The notes below the pieces were generated by a model, which worked only from the letters and a program-made list of their open reading frames with translations, made no database searches and had not been told where the DNA came from. From the NCBI GenBank assembly GCA_002372375.1, contig DFGJ01000027.1:1-26135 (forward strand): DNA of 26,135 nucleotides, written 5' to 3'. Positions within the stretch are counted from its first letter, which is position 1. Each line of letters begins with the position of its first letter. The position numbers and the translations under genes are program-made. Source of the DNA: Ruminococcaceae bacterium UBA3753. GTDB lineage: Bacteria > Bacillota > Clostridia > Oscillospirales > Acutalibacteraceae. Positions 1 to 8,357 of this stretch are shown one piece after another.

Positions 1-65
1 ATTTTTTAATATTTTCTATTTTAATTATACAATCGACCCATTTGTGTTTTAAATTTCGCAATATA

Positions 66-947
66 TTAACCCACTACGTCTGGACTAATTAGTGCACTGT
101 AATTCTCACCTAGAAGTTTTCCCTTGCATACTGCAATAAAAACGTCTTTCTCGATCACTTTATTTTTATCTGTTATTATCCTTATTTTTTCTGGTTTGAA
201 AGCTGGCATAACACCAGAACCTAATACTGTATTAAAAGGGATAGCTCTGAACTTTAAAGAAGTTATTTTATGGTCTAATTTACAACTTTTGCTAGTATTA
301 AAGTCAAAAAAGTACTCTTTTATTTTTTCAGGGATAATATCTTTTATGAAATTATATTCAACAACTACAACAGATTTGTTCGAAAAAGGATCTTTGAGAT
401 TATGTCCAGTATCAACTTTTGCTTTTAAATTAAATGTTTTGTTATTCTGAACTATTTGTAATTTGCAAAAATCGTTCTCGTTTTCTCTTTTACCCATAAA
501 GAATTCTAAAACTCTAATAATTATATAAGAAATCAAAGTCGAAATTATAAAAAAAATAGGCGATATATTAAAATATACTGTACTATTTTTTACAATGATA
601 TCGTTTGAATCGAAAAAATACCAAATAAATATAATTAATCCAGCAAATAAGAAGTTAACTGTATAAAAAGAAGCTACCATCTTGAAAAAGTTAAAAAAAC
701 TATGTACTCTAAAAGCGATTAGCACTACCAATACGGCTATTAGCAATTTAGTTATTAGTCCCAAAAAATAAAAATCTTCCGGTAGAAAAATAAGTAGAGA
801 GCAAATGCCGCCAAAAAAAGCGGAAAGTAATAATCTCAGGCGTTTGAATTCTATGGAAAAAATCTTAGCTATGGTAAGTAAAATAAAGTAACTTATGAAT
901 ATATTTGTACAGAGCAGAACGTCTACATATATTTCATACACTATCAT
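66..947 (-). CDS. spoIIGA: SpoIIGA, sigma-E processing aspartic peptidase
   Basis: Membrane-bound aspartic peptidase that, in sporulating Firmicutes, cleaves pro-sigma-E in the mother cell after a signal from SpoIIR. The N-terminal ~150 residues hold about five hydrophobic segments. They are followed by a soluble domain with the retroviral-protease-like active site D179-T180-G181 in a KVDTGHNLKDP context, which is the family signature. At 293 residues the length is normal. A strong AGGAGG sits only 2 bases before the ATG at 947 but 8 bases before an in-frame GTG at 941, so translation may start at the GTG. The usual partner sigE would lie just beyond the left edge, so operon structure cannot be seen. 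The intact active site suggests that part of the sporulation pathway is kept. Family call is firm; actual sporulation is inference. Confidence 0.9.
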   Translation of the reverse strand: MIVYEIYVDVLLCTNIFISYFILLTIAKIFSIEFKRLRLLLSAFFGGICSLLIFLPEDFYFLGLITKLLIAVLVVLIAFRVHSFFNFFKMVASFYTVNFLFAGLIIFIWYFFDSNDIIVKNSTVYFNISPIFFIISTLISYIIIRVLEFFMGKRENENDFCKLQIVQNNKTFNLKAKVDTGHNLKDPFSNKSVVVVEYNFIKDIIPEKIKEYFFDFNTSKSCKLDHKITSLKFRAIPFNTVLGSGVMPAFKPEKIRIITDKNKVIEKDVFIAVCKGKLLGENYSALISPDVVG

Positions 948-1632
948 CTCCTCCTGGTGTGATATAGTTTTATTATCCTGGATTTGTACTAAATTTTATG
1001 TCACAATTAAGGTTTAATTCATTTTTGTTTAAAAAATTTTTTTATTTGCACTTATCGGGTATTCACATGAAAATATTGTCTAGTTTTTTGCTCTGTAACT
1101 CACCTATTTATTATTTTTAAATAAAGTTATGTCTGAATAGATAGGGTACTAGGATCATGTAACTCGTTCATTTGTTGCCTTTTGGTTTTTGTAAGTACGT
1201 GTTATTATGTCTCGGTGGTTGTTCCGTAGAATGTTAAGATTTTGCGGTTAGATTAAGACTATAAAATAAAAACTTGTATAGCACGTGTTTTTTTAATTAT
1301 TTACCAAAAAGCAAGTAAGGTAAAATGTCGTATTTTTTGTGCTATTCTAGAGGTATCTGGAGAATGTATGTATAATCTAGTAGTCTATAGACACACGTAT
1401 GTAAAAGTTACAGTAGTTGGAAATTTGGGCTGATTTTTTTAAAATAAAAAAAGCTAAAACCGGTGACACTATGAATTCTATAACTGAATCATATAAAGAA
1501 TTGAAATTATTGTATGTATCCAGGTACGAGTATGAAAAATATGAAGTTTTATAATGTGTAAAAACGTCGTTGATTTTAAAAGCTAGCGAAAAATTTTTCT
1601 ACAATTTTTACAATAAGTTAGGGGTGAATTTT
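948..1632. other. Long intergenic region between spoIIGA and lspA
   Basis: About 680 bases, rich in T and G on the plus strand, with no recognisable gene. A 27-codon ORF lies at 1471-1554 (ATG to TAA, starting MNSITESYKE), but it has no convincing ribosome site and may be a remnant. I see no strong hairpin terminator. The region probably holds the divergent promoters of spoIIGA and lspA. Confidence 0.5.
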
Positions 1633-2127
1633 GTGAAAAGGTCGCTACTTAGTATTTTTTTTCTTTTGAGTTTAGTTTTTTTAGATCAAACTGCTAAATA
1701 CTTTGTAATTAATTATATAGGTAAAAGCTTACAAAAGTTTTCTGTTTTAGGTAATTTTATAGGTTTAACCTACGCAGAAAATCCTGGGATAGCTTTTGGC
1801 CTTTTAAGCACTTTAGGTAAAAAAACTATCAATCTCTTTATTTTAATTGTATTTTTAATAATTTTATTATTTATTTTCAAGAAAACCCATTCTAGCAAAT
1901 CTAAATTTATTTATATTTTTATTTCAGCTGGGGCAATTAGCAATTTTCTAGATAGAATAATCAGAGGTTTTGTAGTAGATTACATAAAACTGGCTTTTTT
2001 CCCCCCTATTTTCAATTTGGCAGATGTTTATATTGTTATGGGAACAGTATTTTTGATTCTTGAAATAATCTTTAGTTATAATTCTCTTAAAATAGAAAAT
2101 AAAATTTGCTTAGATATTAAAAAGTAA
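1633..2127 (+). CDS. lspA: LspA, lipoprotein signal peptidase II
   Basis: Integral-membrane aspartic peptidase that removes the signal peptide of prolipoproteins after lipid attachment at the lipobox cysteine. From the GTG at 1633 the protein has 164 residues, typical for the family, with four hydrophobic segments. The conserved blocks are all present: DQTAK (18-22), NPGIAFG (50-56), SNFLDR carrying catalytic D107, and FNLAD carrying catalytic D131. The frame is open upstream to a TTG at 1570. I prefer GTG 1633 because an AGGGGTG ribosome site ends just before it and because the extra 21 residues precede the normal N-terminus. The xer gene follows 20 bases later, so the two are probably co-transcribed. 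A likely substrate is the lipoprotein encoded at 14527. Confidence 0.93.
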   Translation: MKRSLLSIFFLLSLVFLDQTAKYFVINYIGKSLQKFSVLGNFIGLTYAENPGIAFGLLSTLGKKTINLFILIVFLIILLFIFKKTHSSKSKFIYIFISAGAISNFLDRIIRGFVVDYIKLAFFPPIFNLADVYIVMGTVFLILEIIFSYNSLKIENKICLDIKK

Positions 2128-2147
2128 AAAAAGAATGAGAAATTTTT

Positions 2148-3149
2148 ATGGACGACAAATTTTTTAACGAAGCACCCCCAATAGTTTTGGAGTATTTGGG
2201 TTATTTGCAAACAATAAGAGGCAAGTCGCCGAAAACCGCCAACGAATATTATTTGGATCTTAGAACTTTTTTTAGGTACATTTTGGTATCCAAAGGAGTG
2301 GTGCCGAGTTCAGAAGAATTTGAAGAAATTTCTATAACAAAATTTGTGGATATAGAACTAATCAAGACGGTCTCCTTAGCGGATATTTATGGATACTTAA
2401 ATTTTGTTACAGAAAAACGAAGAAACACAGCAACAACACGCGCAAGGAAAGTAGCTAGCCTTAAATCTTTTTTTCTTTACTTAGAAAGAAAAGCTAGGCT
2501 TTTGAAAGACAACCCGGCAAAAGACTTAGATACTCCTAAGAAAAAAAAGTCTTTACCTAAATTTTTAACGTTGGATCAAAGCTTAGATCTTCTAGAAAGC
2601 ATTAAAGGCCCGCACAGAGCAAGAGACCTTTGTATGCTTACACTGTTTTTGAATTGCGGTATGAGACTATCCGAACTTGTTAACATAAATATGAGCGATA
2701 TTGGTGAAGATGACACCTTAAAACTTACAGGCAAGGGTAATAAAGAAAGGATAATATATTTAAACCAAGCTTGTTTATTGTCTATAAAAAATCATTTAAA
2801 AGACAGAGAAAAAAAAATAAATGAATTTAAAGTAAAGAAAAAAAAATCTCAGGTTGTAGAAACAAAAGCACTATTCTTGAGCAACAGGATGAAACGTATC
2901 AGTCCCAAAACCGTTCAGTCCCTAGTGTACAAGTATCTTTCCTTTATACATCTCAGAGGACGAGGCTATTCAGTCCACAAACTACGGCACACAGCAGCAA
3001 CATTAATGTATCAGCACGGTAATGTAGATATAAGAATCTTGCAAGAAATTTTAGGCCACACTAATCTAGGAACAACAGAAATTTACACGCATCTTTCTAA
3101 TAAACAAATCAAAGAGGCTATATCGTCCAATCCGCTGGCAGAAGCGTGA
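2148..3149 (+). CDS. xerC: XerC/XerD-type tyrosine recombinase
   Basis: Site-specific tyrosine recombinase, most like the chromosomal XerC/XerD proteins that resolve chromosome dimers at dif. The N-terminal SAM-like core-binding domain spans about residues 10-130 and the catalytic domain about 138-325. The catalytic set is complete: R173 in GMRLSEL, a lysine in the GKGNKER hairpin (about 196-199), H277 and R280 in HKLRH, H304 in LGH, and nucleophile Y313. A lysine-rich insertion (about 220-240) precedes the ALFLSNR strand, as I recall from clostridial members. It lies 20 bases after lspA on the same strand. The polC-tail duplication begins about 250 bases downstream, so an integrase-like role cannot be ruled out, but the sequence looks like a vertical Xer. 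Whether it is XerC or XerD cannot be decided here. Confidence 0.88.
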   Translation: MDDKFFNEAPPIVLEYLGYLQTIRGKSPKTANEYYLDLRTFFRYILVSKGVVPSSEEFEEISITKFVDIELIKTVSLADIYGYLNFVTEKRRNTATTRARKVASLKSFFLYLERKARLLKDNPAKDLDTPKKKKSLPKFLTLDQSLDLLESIKGPHRARDLCMLTLFLNCGMRLSELVNINMSDIGEDDTLKLTGKGNKERIIYLNQACLLSIKNHLKDREKKINEFKVKKKKSQVVETKALFLSNRMKRISPKTVQSLVYKYLSFIHLRGRGYSVHKLRHTAATLMYQHGNVDIRILQEILGHTNLGTTEIYTHLSNKQIKEAISSNPLAEA

Positions 3150-3410
3150 GTCGATGTAAACCTCCTGCCGCGATCACCATGAAAGGTTCTGACCCAACAC
3201 ACTCCCACGCTACGCAAAACCGCAAAAAATGCTCAGAACACTATTTAGTGTGAAGTCTAACATAAATACTACAAAAACAAACACCACGACCCCAAAGATT
3301 TAGCGTGATGTAAAGGCTTCTCCATTATTAGTTGAATTTTTTGAACCCCATAAAGCGAGACAAAAAATGGCAACAAGCCAACCGATAGACCCATAAAGTT
3401 CGTATTCAGA
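3150..3410. other. Intergenic region between convergent genes
   Basis: About 260 bases, C/A-rich on the plus strand, between the ends of the xer gene and the exported coiled-coil gene. It contains a small perfect inverted repeat (ACACTA/TAGTGT, about 3239-3252). An open frame on the minus strand (3269-3526) continues the polC frame through the duplicated polC tail, but it has no ribosome site and I do not regard it as a gene. Confidence 0.4.
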
Positions 3411-3475
3411 CTAACCAAAAAAGTCACTTGGGTACTCTTGGGTATACCCTTGAGTGCGCCTAACGCTCCCAAAAG
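3390..3475. repeat. Diverged second copy of the 3' end of polC
   Basis: Bases about 3407-3468 match the last codons and stop of polC (about 4583-4645) with roughly 11 differences in 63 positions; weaker similarity extends some 20 bases past the stop. The run of A residues after CTAACC has 6 bases here and 7 in polC, which shifts the frame. In the polC frame the copy reads GALGALKGIPKSTQVTF against GALDGIPKSSQMTFFG in PolC. The copy overlaps the end of the exported coiled-coil gene and supplies its stop codon. Confidence 0.8.
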
Positions 3476-4409
3476 GCCCAGAGTTTCGTTGGACATTGGG
3501 TGATTTATTATTATTGCGATTCCCAAAAAACCAGTTTAATGAAAGCACCGAAGCCAAAGTTCCTAAAACAGAAAACACATCGGTATAAAACTGAGCTGAC
3601 TTGGCTTTAGATAACTTCGACTCAAGACCTGAAACTCTCTTTTTTTCATCTTCCAAATCTTTTTGCGCAATATCTAAAGAAATTTTCGCAGAAGACAACT
3701 TTTCGCCAAGATCTGAAGTTTTCTTTTTTTCATCTTCCAAATCCTTTTGCACACCGTTGAAAGAATAGGCTTTGGTTAAAATATCCTCCCAATTGCTCTT
3801 GCTATAACTTGATATTTCCCTACTATATTCATTTTCAATTTTATTAATTTTTGAATTCACACTATCAGCAGCTTCAAAAAATGATTTCGACATTTCCTTA
3901 TATCTTTTGGCCGCTATGGCAACGTTCCTCGTAAAATCACCAGTTAACAAACAGTAAAAATCACTCTGCCCATAAAGTTTGATAAACCTATCCAAAGCTC
4001 CGGACTTACGTAGAGAAGATAAAAGTGCCGCAATATCGTGCACATACATCACTGAAACGATGTACCTGAGTTGTTCATCATTAATCTTTTCAAGAACTTT
4101 AGGTATAAGTGGATTCTCCCCCGCACTACGGTCATATAAAATAACGTCGAGGGCTCTAGAGTACTCCGGCGTTTGTCTGCCTCGCGCACGAATAAAAAAA
4201 TTGTAGTATTCCTCAGACCCCATACTTTCCATGTGTTTTACTAAATCATCTTCTCTTTCATCGCAATTGTTCAAAAGATCCACAAATTTCTTTATCGCAT
4301 CCTCATCAACCGCTGCAAATACCTGGCTGCTACCCACACCTCCAACCAGAGAACTAGTCAAAGAACACGTCAAACCACTACTCAAAATTTTATTGAACCT
4401 ACTTTGCAT
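3411..4409 (-). CDS. Exported coiled-coil protein with C-terminal membrane anchor
   Basis: I do not recognise this 332-residue protein. It starts with a basic, then hydrophobic Ser/Gly/Leu-rich segment ending in QVFA-AVDED, a likely signal peptide cleaved near residue 33. A mainly helical charged region follows. Residues about 220-275 form a coiled coil built from two copies of a 28-residue (four-heptad) unit that begins QKDLEDEKK. A hydrophobic segment near 279-300 (FYTDVFSVLGTLASVLSLNW) may anchor the protein. The last ~25 residues are Asn/Gly/Arg-rich and are encoded by the duplicated polC 3' end, mostly in a frame different from polC. The start at ATG 4409 has a GGGTGG ribosome site 7 bases upstream. 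It has its own strong promoter. Envelope or secreted location is inferred; function is unknown. Confidence 0.75.
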   Translation of the reverse strand: MQSRFNKILSSGLTCSLTSSLVGGVGSSQVFAAVDEDAIKKFVDLLNNCDEREDDLVKHMESMGSEEYYNFFIRARGRQTPEYSRALDVILYDRSAGENPLIPKVLEKINDEQLRYIVSVMYVHDIAALLSSLRKSGALDRFIKLYGQSDFYCLLTGDFTRNVAIAAKRYKEMSKSFFEAADSVNSKINKIENEYSREISSYSKSNWEDILTKAYSFNGVQKDLEDEKKKTSDLGEKLSSAKISLDIAQKDLEDEKKRVSGLESKLSKAKSAQFYTDVFSVLGTLASVLSLNWFFGNRNNNKSPNVQRNSGPFGSVRRTQGYTQEYPSDFFG

Positions 4410-4440
4410 ACAACATCCACCCTACGAAAATAATAAAAAA

Positions 4441-4503
4441 GACTACGTACCTTAACAAAGATTACGTACCTTTGATTGTAATATAATTCTCATTGACAGT
4501 CAA
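4441..4503 (-). promoter_or_regulatory. Promoter and paired TACGTA sites upstream of the exported coiled-coil gene
   Basis: Read on the minus strand: TTGACT (4503-4498), a 17-base spacer, then TACAAT (4480-4475), a near-consensus sigma-A promoter. Just downstream, at about the start site and +20, lie two copies of AAGGTACGTA(A/G)TC with a 19-base period (about 4460-4472 and 4441-4453), each with a palindromic TACGTA core. Their position looks like an operator, but no regulator is identified. The -35 itself lies in a short palindrome, TTGACAGTCAA. Confidence 0.6.
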
Positions 4504-4586
4504 TATCTAAAACAAACATATCAAAATCTGCCAACTCTTTACATTGTCAACTGCAGCTGTGTATCTCATGAAAGTCTGTAGTCAGA

Positions 4587-7500
4587 CTAACCAAAAAAAG
4601 TCATTTGGCTGCTTTTGGGTATACCGTCAAGTGCGCCCAGCGCTTCTAGTTGCTCAACTACTACTTTAGTAACGCCGGATTTATCTTGAAAGTCTTCAAT
4701 AGAAATAAATTTTTCGTATTTTTTACCTGCTTCTTCTATACTTTTAGCTGCAGTTACTCCTATTCCTGGTAACGTAGAAAGCGGGAGCCTCAGTTTTCCA
4801 TCTTCCACTAAAAATTTATATGCACTTGATTTATGTATATCTATAGGCAAAAGCTCTACTCCTCTTTCTAGCATTTCGTTCACTATTTGTAAGGTGGCAT
4901 GGGTAGCACTATCTTTTACGCTGGCATCTTTTCCCATCTTTTCTATCTCTTCTATTCTTCTTTTAACAAAGTCTTTTCCCTTTAAAATTACAGTAGAATC
5001 AAAGTCCTCGCCTCTTACTGTAAAATAGGCAGCATAGTACTCAAGCGGTTTATAAACCTTGTACCATCCGAATTTTAAAGTAGATATCATGTAAGCTGCA
5101 GCATGCGCTTTTGGAAACATATATTTTATTTGCATGCAAGAATCTATGTACCACTTGGGTACGTCATGCGCTTTCATTTCGTCTATGAGTTCTTTTGTCA
5201 GGAGCGATTTAGCCTTTCCTTTTCGCACTATTTCCATTATTTTGAATGCCTTCTTCGGCTCGATTCCTTTTTCCATAAGGTAAGTCATGATATTGTCCCT
5301 AGTTCCTATAACGTCCGATATAGTACATACACCTTTTTTTATCAGCTCTTTAGCGTTACCAAGCCACACATCTGTGCCATGTGAAAGCCCAGAAATTTGT
5401 AACAGATCAGAAAAAGTTTTAGGTTTGGCATCAATTAACATTTGTCTAACAAATTGCGTCCCCATTTCAGGAAGAGAAAACGTTCCAGTCTCTGAGCCTA
5501 TTGCTTCACTTGTTACTCCTAAAGCTTTTGTTGATGTAAAAAGAGACATCACTTTTTTGTCATTCATCGGGACATCATTTACTTTAATTCCTGTGTATTC
5601 TTCAAGGTATTTGTATATTGTTGGGACATCGTGCCCGAGTTCATCTAGCTTACATATGGTGTCGTGGATTGAATGAAAGTCGAAGTGAGTAGTTATATTT
5701 TCAGATAACTGATCATTAGCAGGTCTTTGTACAGGGCAAAAGTCATAAATTTCCATGCCATTTGGAACAACGACCATACCGCCCGGATGCTGACCCGTTG
5801 TCCTTTTAATGCCGGTGCAACCCTTTGAAAGCCTTAATTCTTCAGATCTATTTAATAATACAGAGCTGACCTCTTCAAACTTTTTAACAAAACCCATAGC
5901 GGATTTTTCTGCAATTGTAGCGATAGTTCCTGCTTTAAAAACATTGTTTTTACCAAATAAGGACTCTGTATACCTGTGCGCTTCACTCTGGTATTCCCCA
6001 GAAAAATTTAGATCGATGTCAGGGGTTTTGTCACCATCAAAACCAAGGAAAGTCTCAAAAGGTATGTTATGACCATTCTGATTATACTGTGTGCCACATT
6101 TTGGACACTTTTTTTCAGGTAGATCAAAACCGGAACCATAGCTTCCATCTTCTATAAATTCACTATTTTTACACTTCGGACAGACATAATGGGGTAATAG
6201 AGGGTTAACTTCGGAAATCCCTGCCATTGTGGCAACGAAAGAAGATCCTACAGATCCCCTGGATCCGACCAAATAACCATGTTTTTCGGAATCTGCTACT
6301 AACTTTTGAGCAATCATGTAAAGTACGGAAAAACCATGTTTTGTAATGGAAGAAAGTTCTCTTTCCAGCCTGTATTTTACTATTTCTGGCAGAGGGTCAC
6401 CATATTCTTCCCTTGCCCTTTTCGTTGCTATTTCTATGAGTTCATCTTCTGCACCTTCAATATGCGGAGGATAAACTCCATCTGGGATAGGCTGTATTTC
6501 CTCCACCATGCTTTCAATTAAATTAGTATTTTTAACCACAACCTCATAAGCTAGGTCCTCTCCCAAATAAGAAAACTCCTTTAGCATCTCATCTGTAGTT
6601 CTTAAGTAAAGTGGTGCCTGTTCAAGAGCATCTTCATAACCTTGGCCCGCCATCAAAACAGACCTAAATTGTTCATCGTGAGGGTCCAAAAAGTGAACAT
6701 CACATGTGGCTAAAACCGGTATATTTAATCTTTTACCTAGTCTAACAATTTCTTTATTTACATCTATTAAGTTTTCTTTTGTGAATCCTTCGTTTTTTAT
6801 CATGAATTTATTGTTATTAAGCGGCTGGATTTCTAAGTAGTCGTAGAATTTTGCTATGTTTAAAATTTTTTCTTCGCTTTCCTTAAAGGCCACGGCCCTG
6901 TATAGTTCACCGGCCTCACAAGCTGTTCCTATTATTAAACCTGCACGATACTTAGTTAAAAGACTCTTTGCTATTCTGGGCTTTTTATAAAAATAATTAA
7001 GGTGAGATTCTGATATTAACCTGTAAAGATTTTTTAATCCGACTTTATTTTTTACTAAGATTATTTGATGGTAGGTTTTTAAATTTTTATATTCTGTAGA
7101 TAAATCCTTACACTCATCGTCATTTATAAAATAGGCCTCTATCCCATAAATTACTTTTATATTTCCACCACTCTTTTTTATTCTGTTAACTTCATTCATC
7201 GCTTCTGGAAAGCTTTGTGCTACACCGTGATCTGTTATTGCTATAGCTTTATGCCCCCACTCATAAGCGCGATTTATTAGATCTTTTACGGGAGTCACAC
7301 CATCTAAAGCAGACATGTTACTGTGAACATGTAACTCCACTCTTTTTTGTAACGCCGTATCTACGACTTTTACTTTTTCTACGGTGCTTATATTTCTTGG
7401 TTTAACAACTAAAGATTTATCGTAGGTATCGTAAACCACATCTCCAGTAACAAGTAAGGTTATGCCCTCTTTTAAAAACCTTAAATTATCCCATTTCTCT

Positions 7501-8357
7501 TTGGCTGCAATAATTTTTAAGGTTATAGAGCTTGTGTAGTCAGTTACACTTATGCTGTAAATTTTTTTTGTCCCATCTTTAGATAACTTCTCAACCAGGC
7601 GAAAAATATCACCCCAGATTGTTACTGATTTTTCTTCATCTTTTATTTTCGATATTTTCACAGGCTCTTTTTTAACAAAACGACCAAATACGGCTTTAGC
7701 TGTTGAAATATCTACTTTAGGATAAAGATATTCTCCTTCGCGAATACTTATAATTCTTTGCACCTCGTCTTTATTTACGTCAAATTCAGTATCTTCTTTT
7801 TTGTTGCTTAAAATTGCTTCCTCGATTCCGCCATTTACTTTATTTTCGGACAAATTTTCCCTTTGTATGTTAATTTCTTTTTCATTTTGTACAGGATTAA
7901 CGAACTCTACTTCATAAGTTACGCCAAAATGCTTATTTAAGAGAACAGACAAACTTTTGTCGACACACTTTTTTTTCAAAATTTCTTTACCTTGAACTTT
8001 AAGAAAAATAAATACTTTCCTTATTTCTGCATTTATGCTGATTTTAAAATCAGAGAGGGTATTACTTACAAAAGCATTTGATTTTTTTACATAAACAACT
8101 AAAGACTCGAAAGTTTTTTCATTTAGCTCTTCACTAGGAAATTTAGGACTAAAATTTGATATAAATAAATTAAATTTCAAAAAACTTTTCTTCACTTCTT
8201 CCAGTACCGAGAAGTCAACAAAACTGGGAAAAGAAGCAGTTATAGAAATCTCCTTAGTAAAAAGGTCTATATTAATTGAGTTAAAAACCACGCCGGAAAG
8301 CTTATCTAAAATCTTGCCAGGCAGATAACTTTCCAAGAGCTTGATGCTTTCTTGCAA
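4587..8357 (-). CDS. polC: PolC, replicative DNA polymerase III alpha subunit, lacking the proofreading exonuclease domain
   Basis: Gram-positive replicative polymerase. Order: N-terminal domain (1-200), OB fold (about 245-325), PHP domain beginning at 340 with HVH (343-345) and TDH (375-377), then the polymerase core. The core has YLVGSRGSVGSS, a CPKC...CPKCGT zinc site, the catalytic PDIDLNFSGEY block, TTGQHPGG, HFDFHSIHD, SGLSHGTDVW and KYMFPKAHAAAY. At 1256 residues it is about 180 shorter than B. subtilis PolC. The DnaQ-like exonuclease normally inserted in PHP after the GxEA strand, with its DVETTGL motif, is absent: GIEAYFIND (405-413) runs within about 15 residues into KTYHQIILVKNKVGLKNLY. 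The frame is otherwise intact. Translation probably starts at TTG 8357, with GAGGGTG just upstream. Its 3' end is partly duplicated at about 3400. Confidence 0.95.
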   Translation of the reverse strand: MQESIKLLESYLPGKILDKLSGVVFNSINIDLFTKEISITASFPSFVDFSVLEEVKKSFLKFNLFISNFSPKFPSEELNEKTFESLVVYVKKSNAFVSNTLSDFKISINAEIRKVFIFLKVQGKEILKKKCVDKSLSVLLNKHFGVTYEVEFVNPVQNEKEINIQRENLSENKVNGGIEEAILSNKKEDTEFDVNKDEVQRIISIREGEYLYPKVDISTAKAVFGRFVKKEPVKISKIKDEEKSVTIWGDIFRLVEKLSKDGTKKIYSISVTDYTSSITLKIIAAKEKWDNLRFLKEGITLLVTGDVVYDTYDKSLVVKPRNISTVEKVKVVDTALQKRVELHVHSNMSALDGVTPVKDLINRAYEWGHKAIAITDHGVAQSFPEAMNEVNRIKKSGGNIKVIYGIEAYFINDDECKDLSTEYKNLKTYHQIILVKNKVGLKNLYRLISESHLNYFYKKPRIAKSLLTKYRAGLIIGTACEAGELYRAVAFKESEEKILNIAKFYDYLEIQPLNNNKFMIKNEGFTKENLIDVNKEIVRLGKRLNIPVLATCDVHFLDPHDEQFRSVLMAGQGYEDALEQAPLYLRTTDEMLKEFSYLGEDLAYEVVVKNTNLIESMVEEIQPIPDGVYPPHIEGAEDELIEIATKRAREEYGDPLPEIVKYRLERELSSITKHGFSVLYMIAQKLVADSEKHGYLVGSRGSVGSSFVATMAGISEVNPLLPHYVCPKCKNSEFIEDGSYGSGFDLPEKKCPKCGTQYNQNGHNIPFETFLGFDGDKTPDIDLNFSGEYQSEAHRYTESLFGKNNVFKAGTIATIAEKSAMGFVKKFEEVSSVLLNRSEELRLSKGCTGIKRTTGQHPGGMVVVPNGMEIYDFCPVQRPANDQLSENITTHFDFHSIHDTICKLDELGHDVPTIYKYLEEYTGIKVNDVPMNDKKVMSLFTSTKALGVTSEAIGSETGTFSLPEMGTQFVRQMLIDAKPKTFSDLLQISGLSHGTDVWLGNAKELIKKGVCTISDVIGTRDNIMTYLMEKGIEPKKAFKIMEIVRKGKAKSLLTKELIDEMKAHDVPKWYIDSCMQIKYMFPKAHAAAYMISTLKFGWYKVYKPLEYYAAYFTVRGEDFDSTVILKGKDFVKRRIEEIEKMGKDASVKDSATHATLQIVNEMLERGVELLPIDIHKSSAYKFLVEDGKLRLPLSTLPGIGVTAAKSIEEAGKKYEKFISIEDFQDKSGVTKVVVEQLEALGALDGIPKSSQMTFFG

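Noticed and set aside
1570..1632. N-terminal extension of LspA from TTG 1570
   Set aside because: Weak start without a ribosome site; GTG 1633 has an AGGGGTG site and gives the normal family length.
3269..3526. 85-codon minus-strand ORF spanning the duplicated polC tail
   Set aside because: Its similarity to PolC is explained by the duplication; no ribosome site, and it overlaps the exported coiled-coil gene.
5103..5676. Plus-strand open frames inside polC (also 5809-6072 and 6306-6521)
   Set aside because: They are antisense to a well-conserved polC, have no ribosome sites and no family resemblance.
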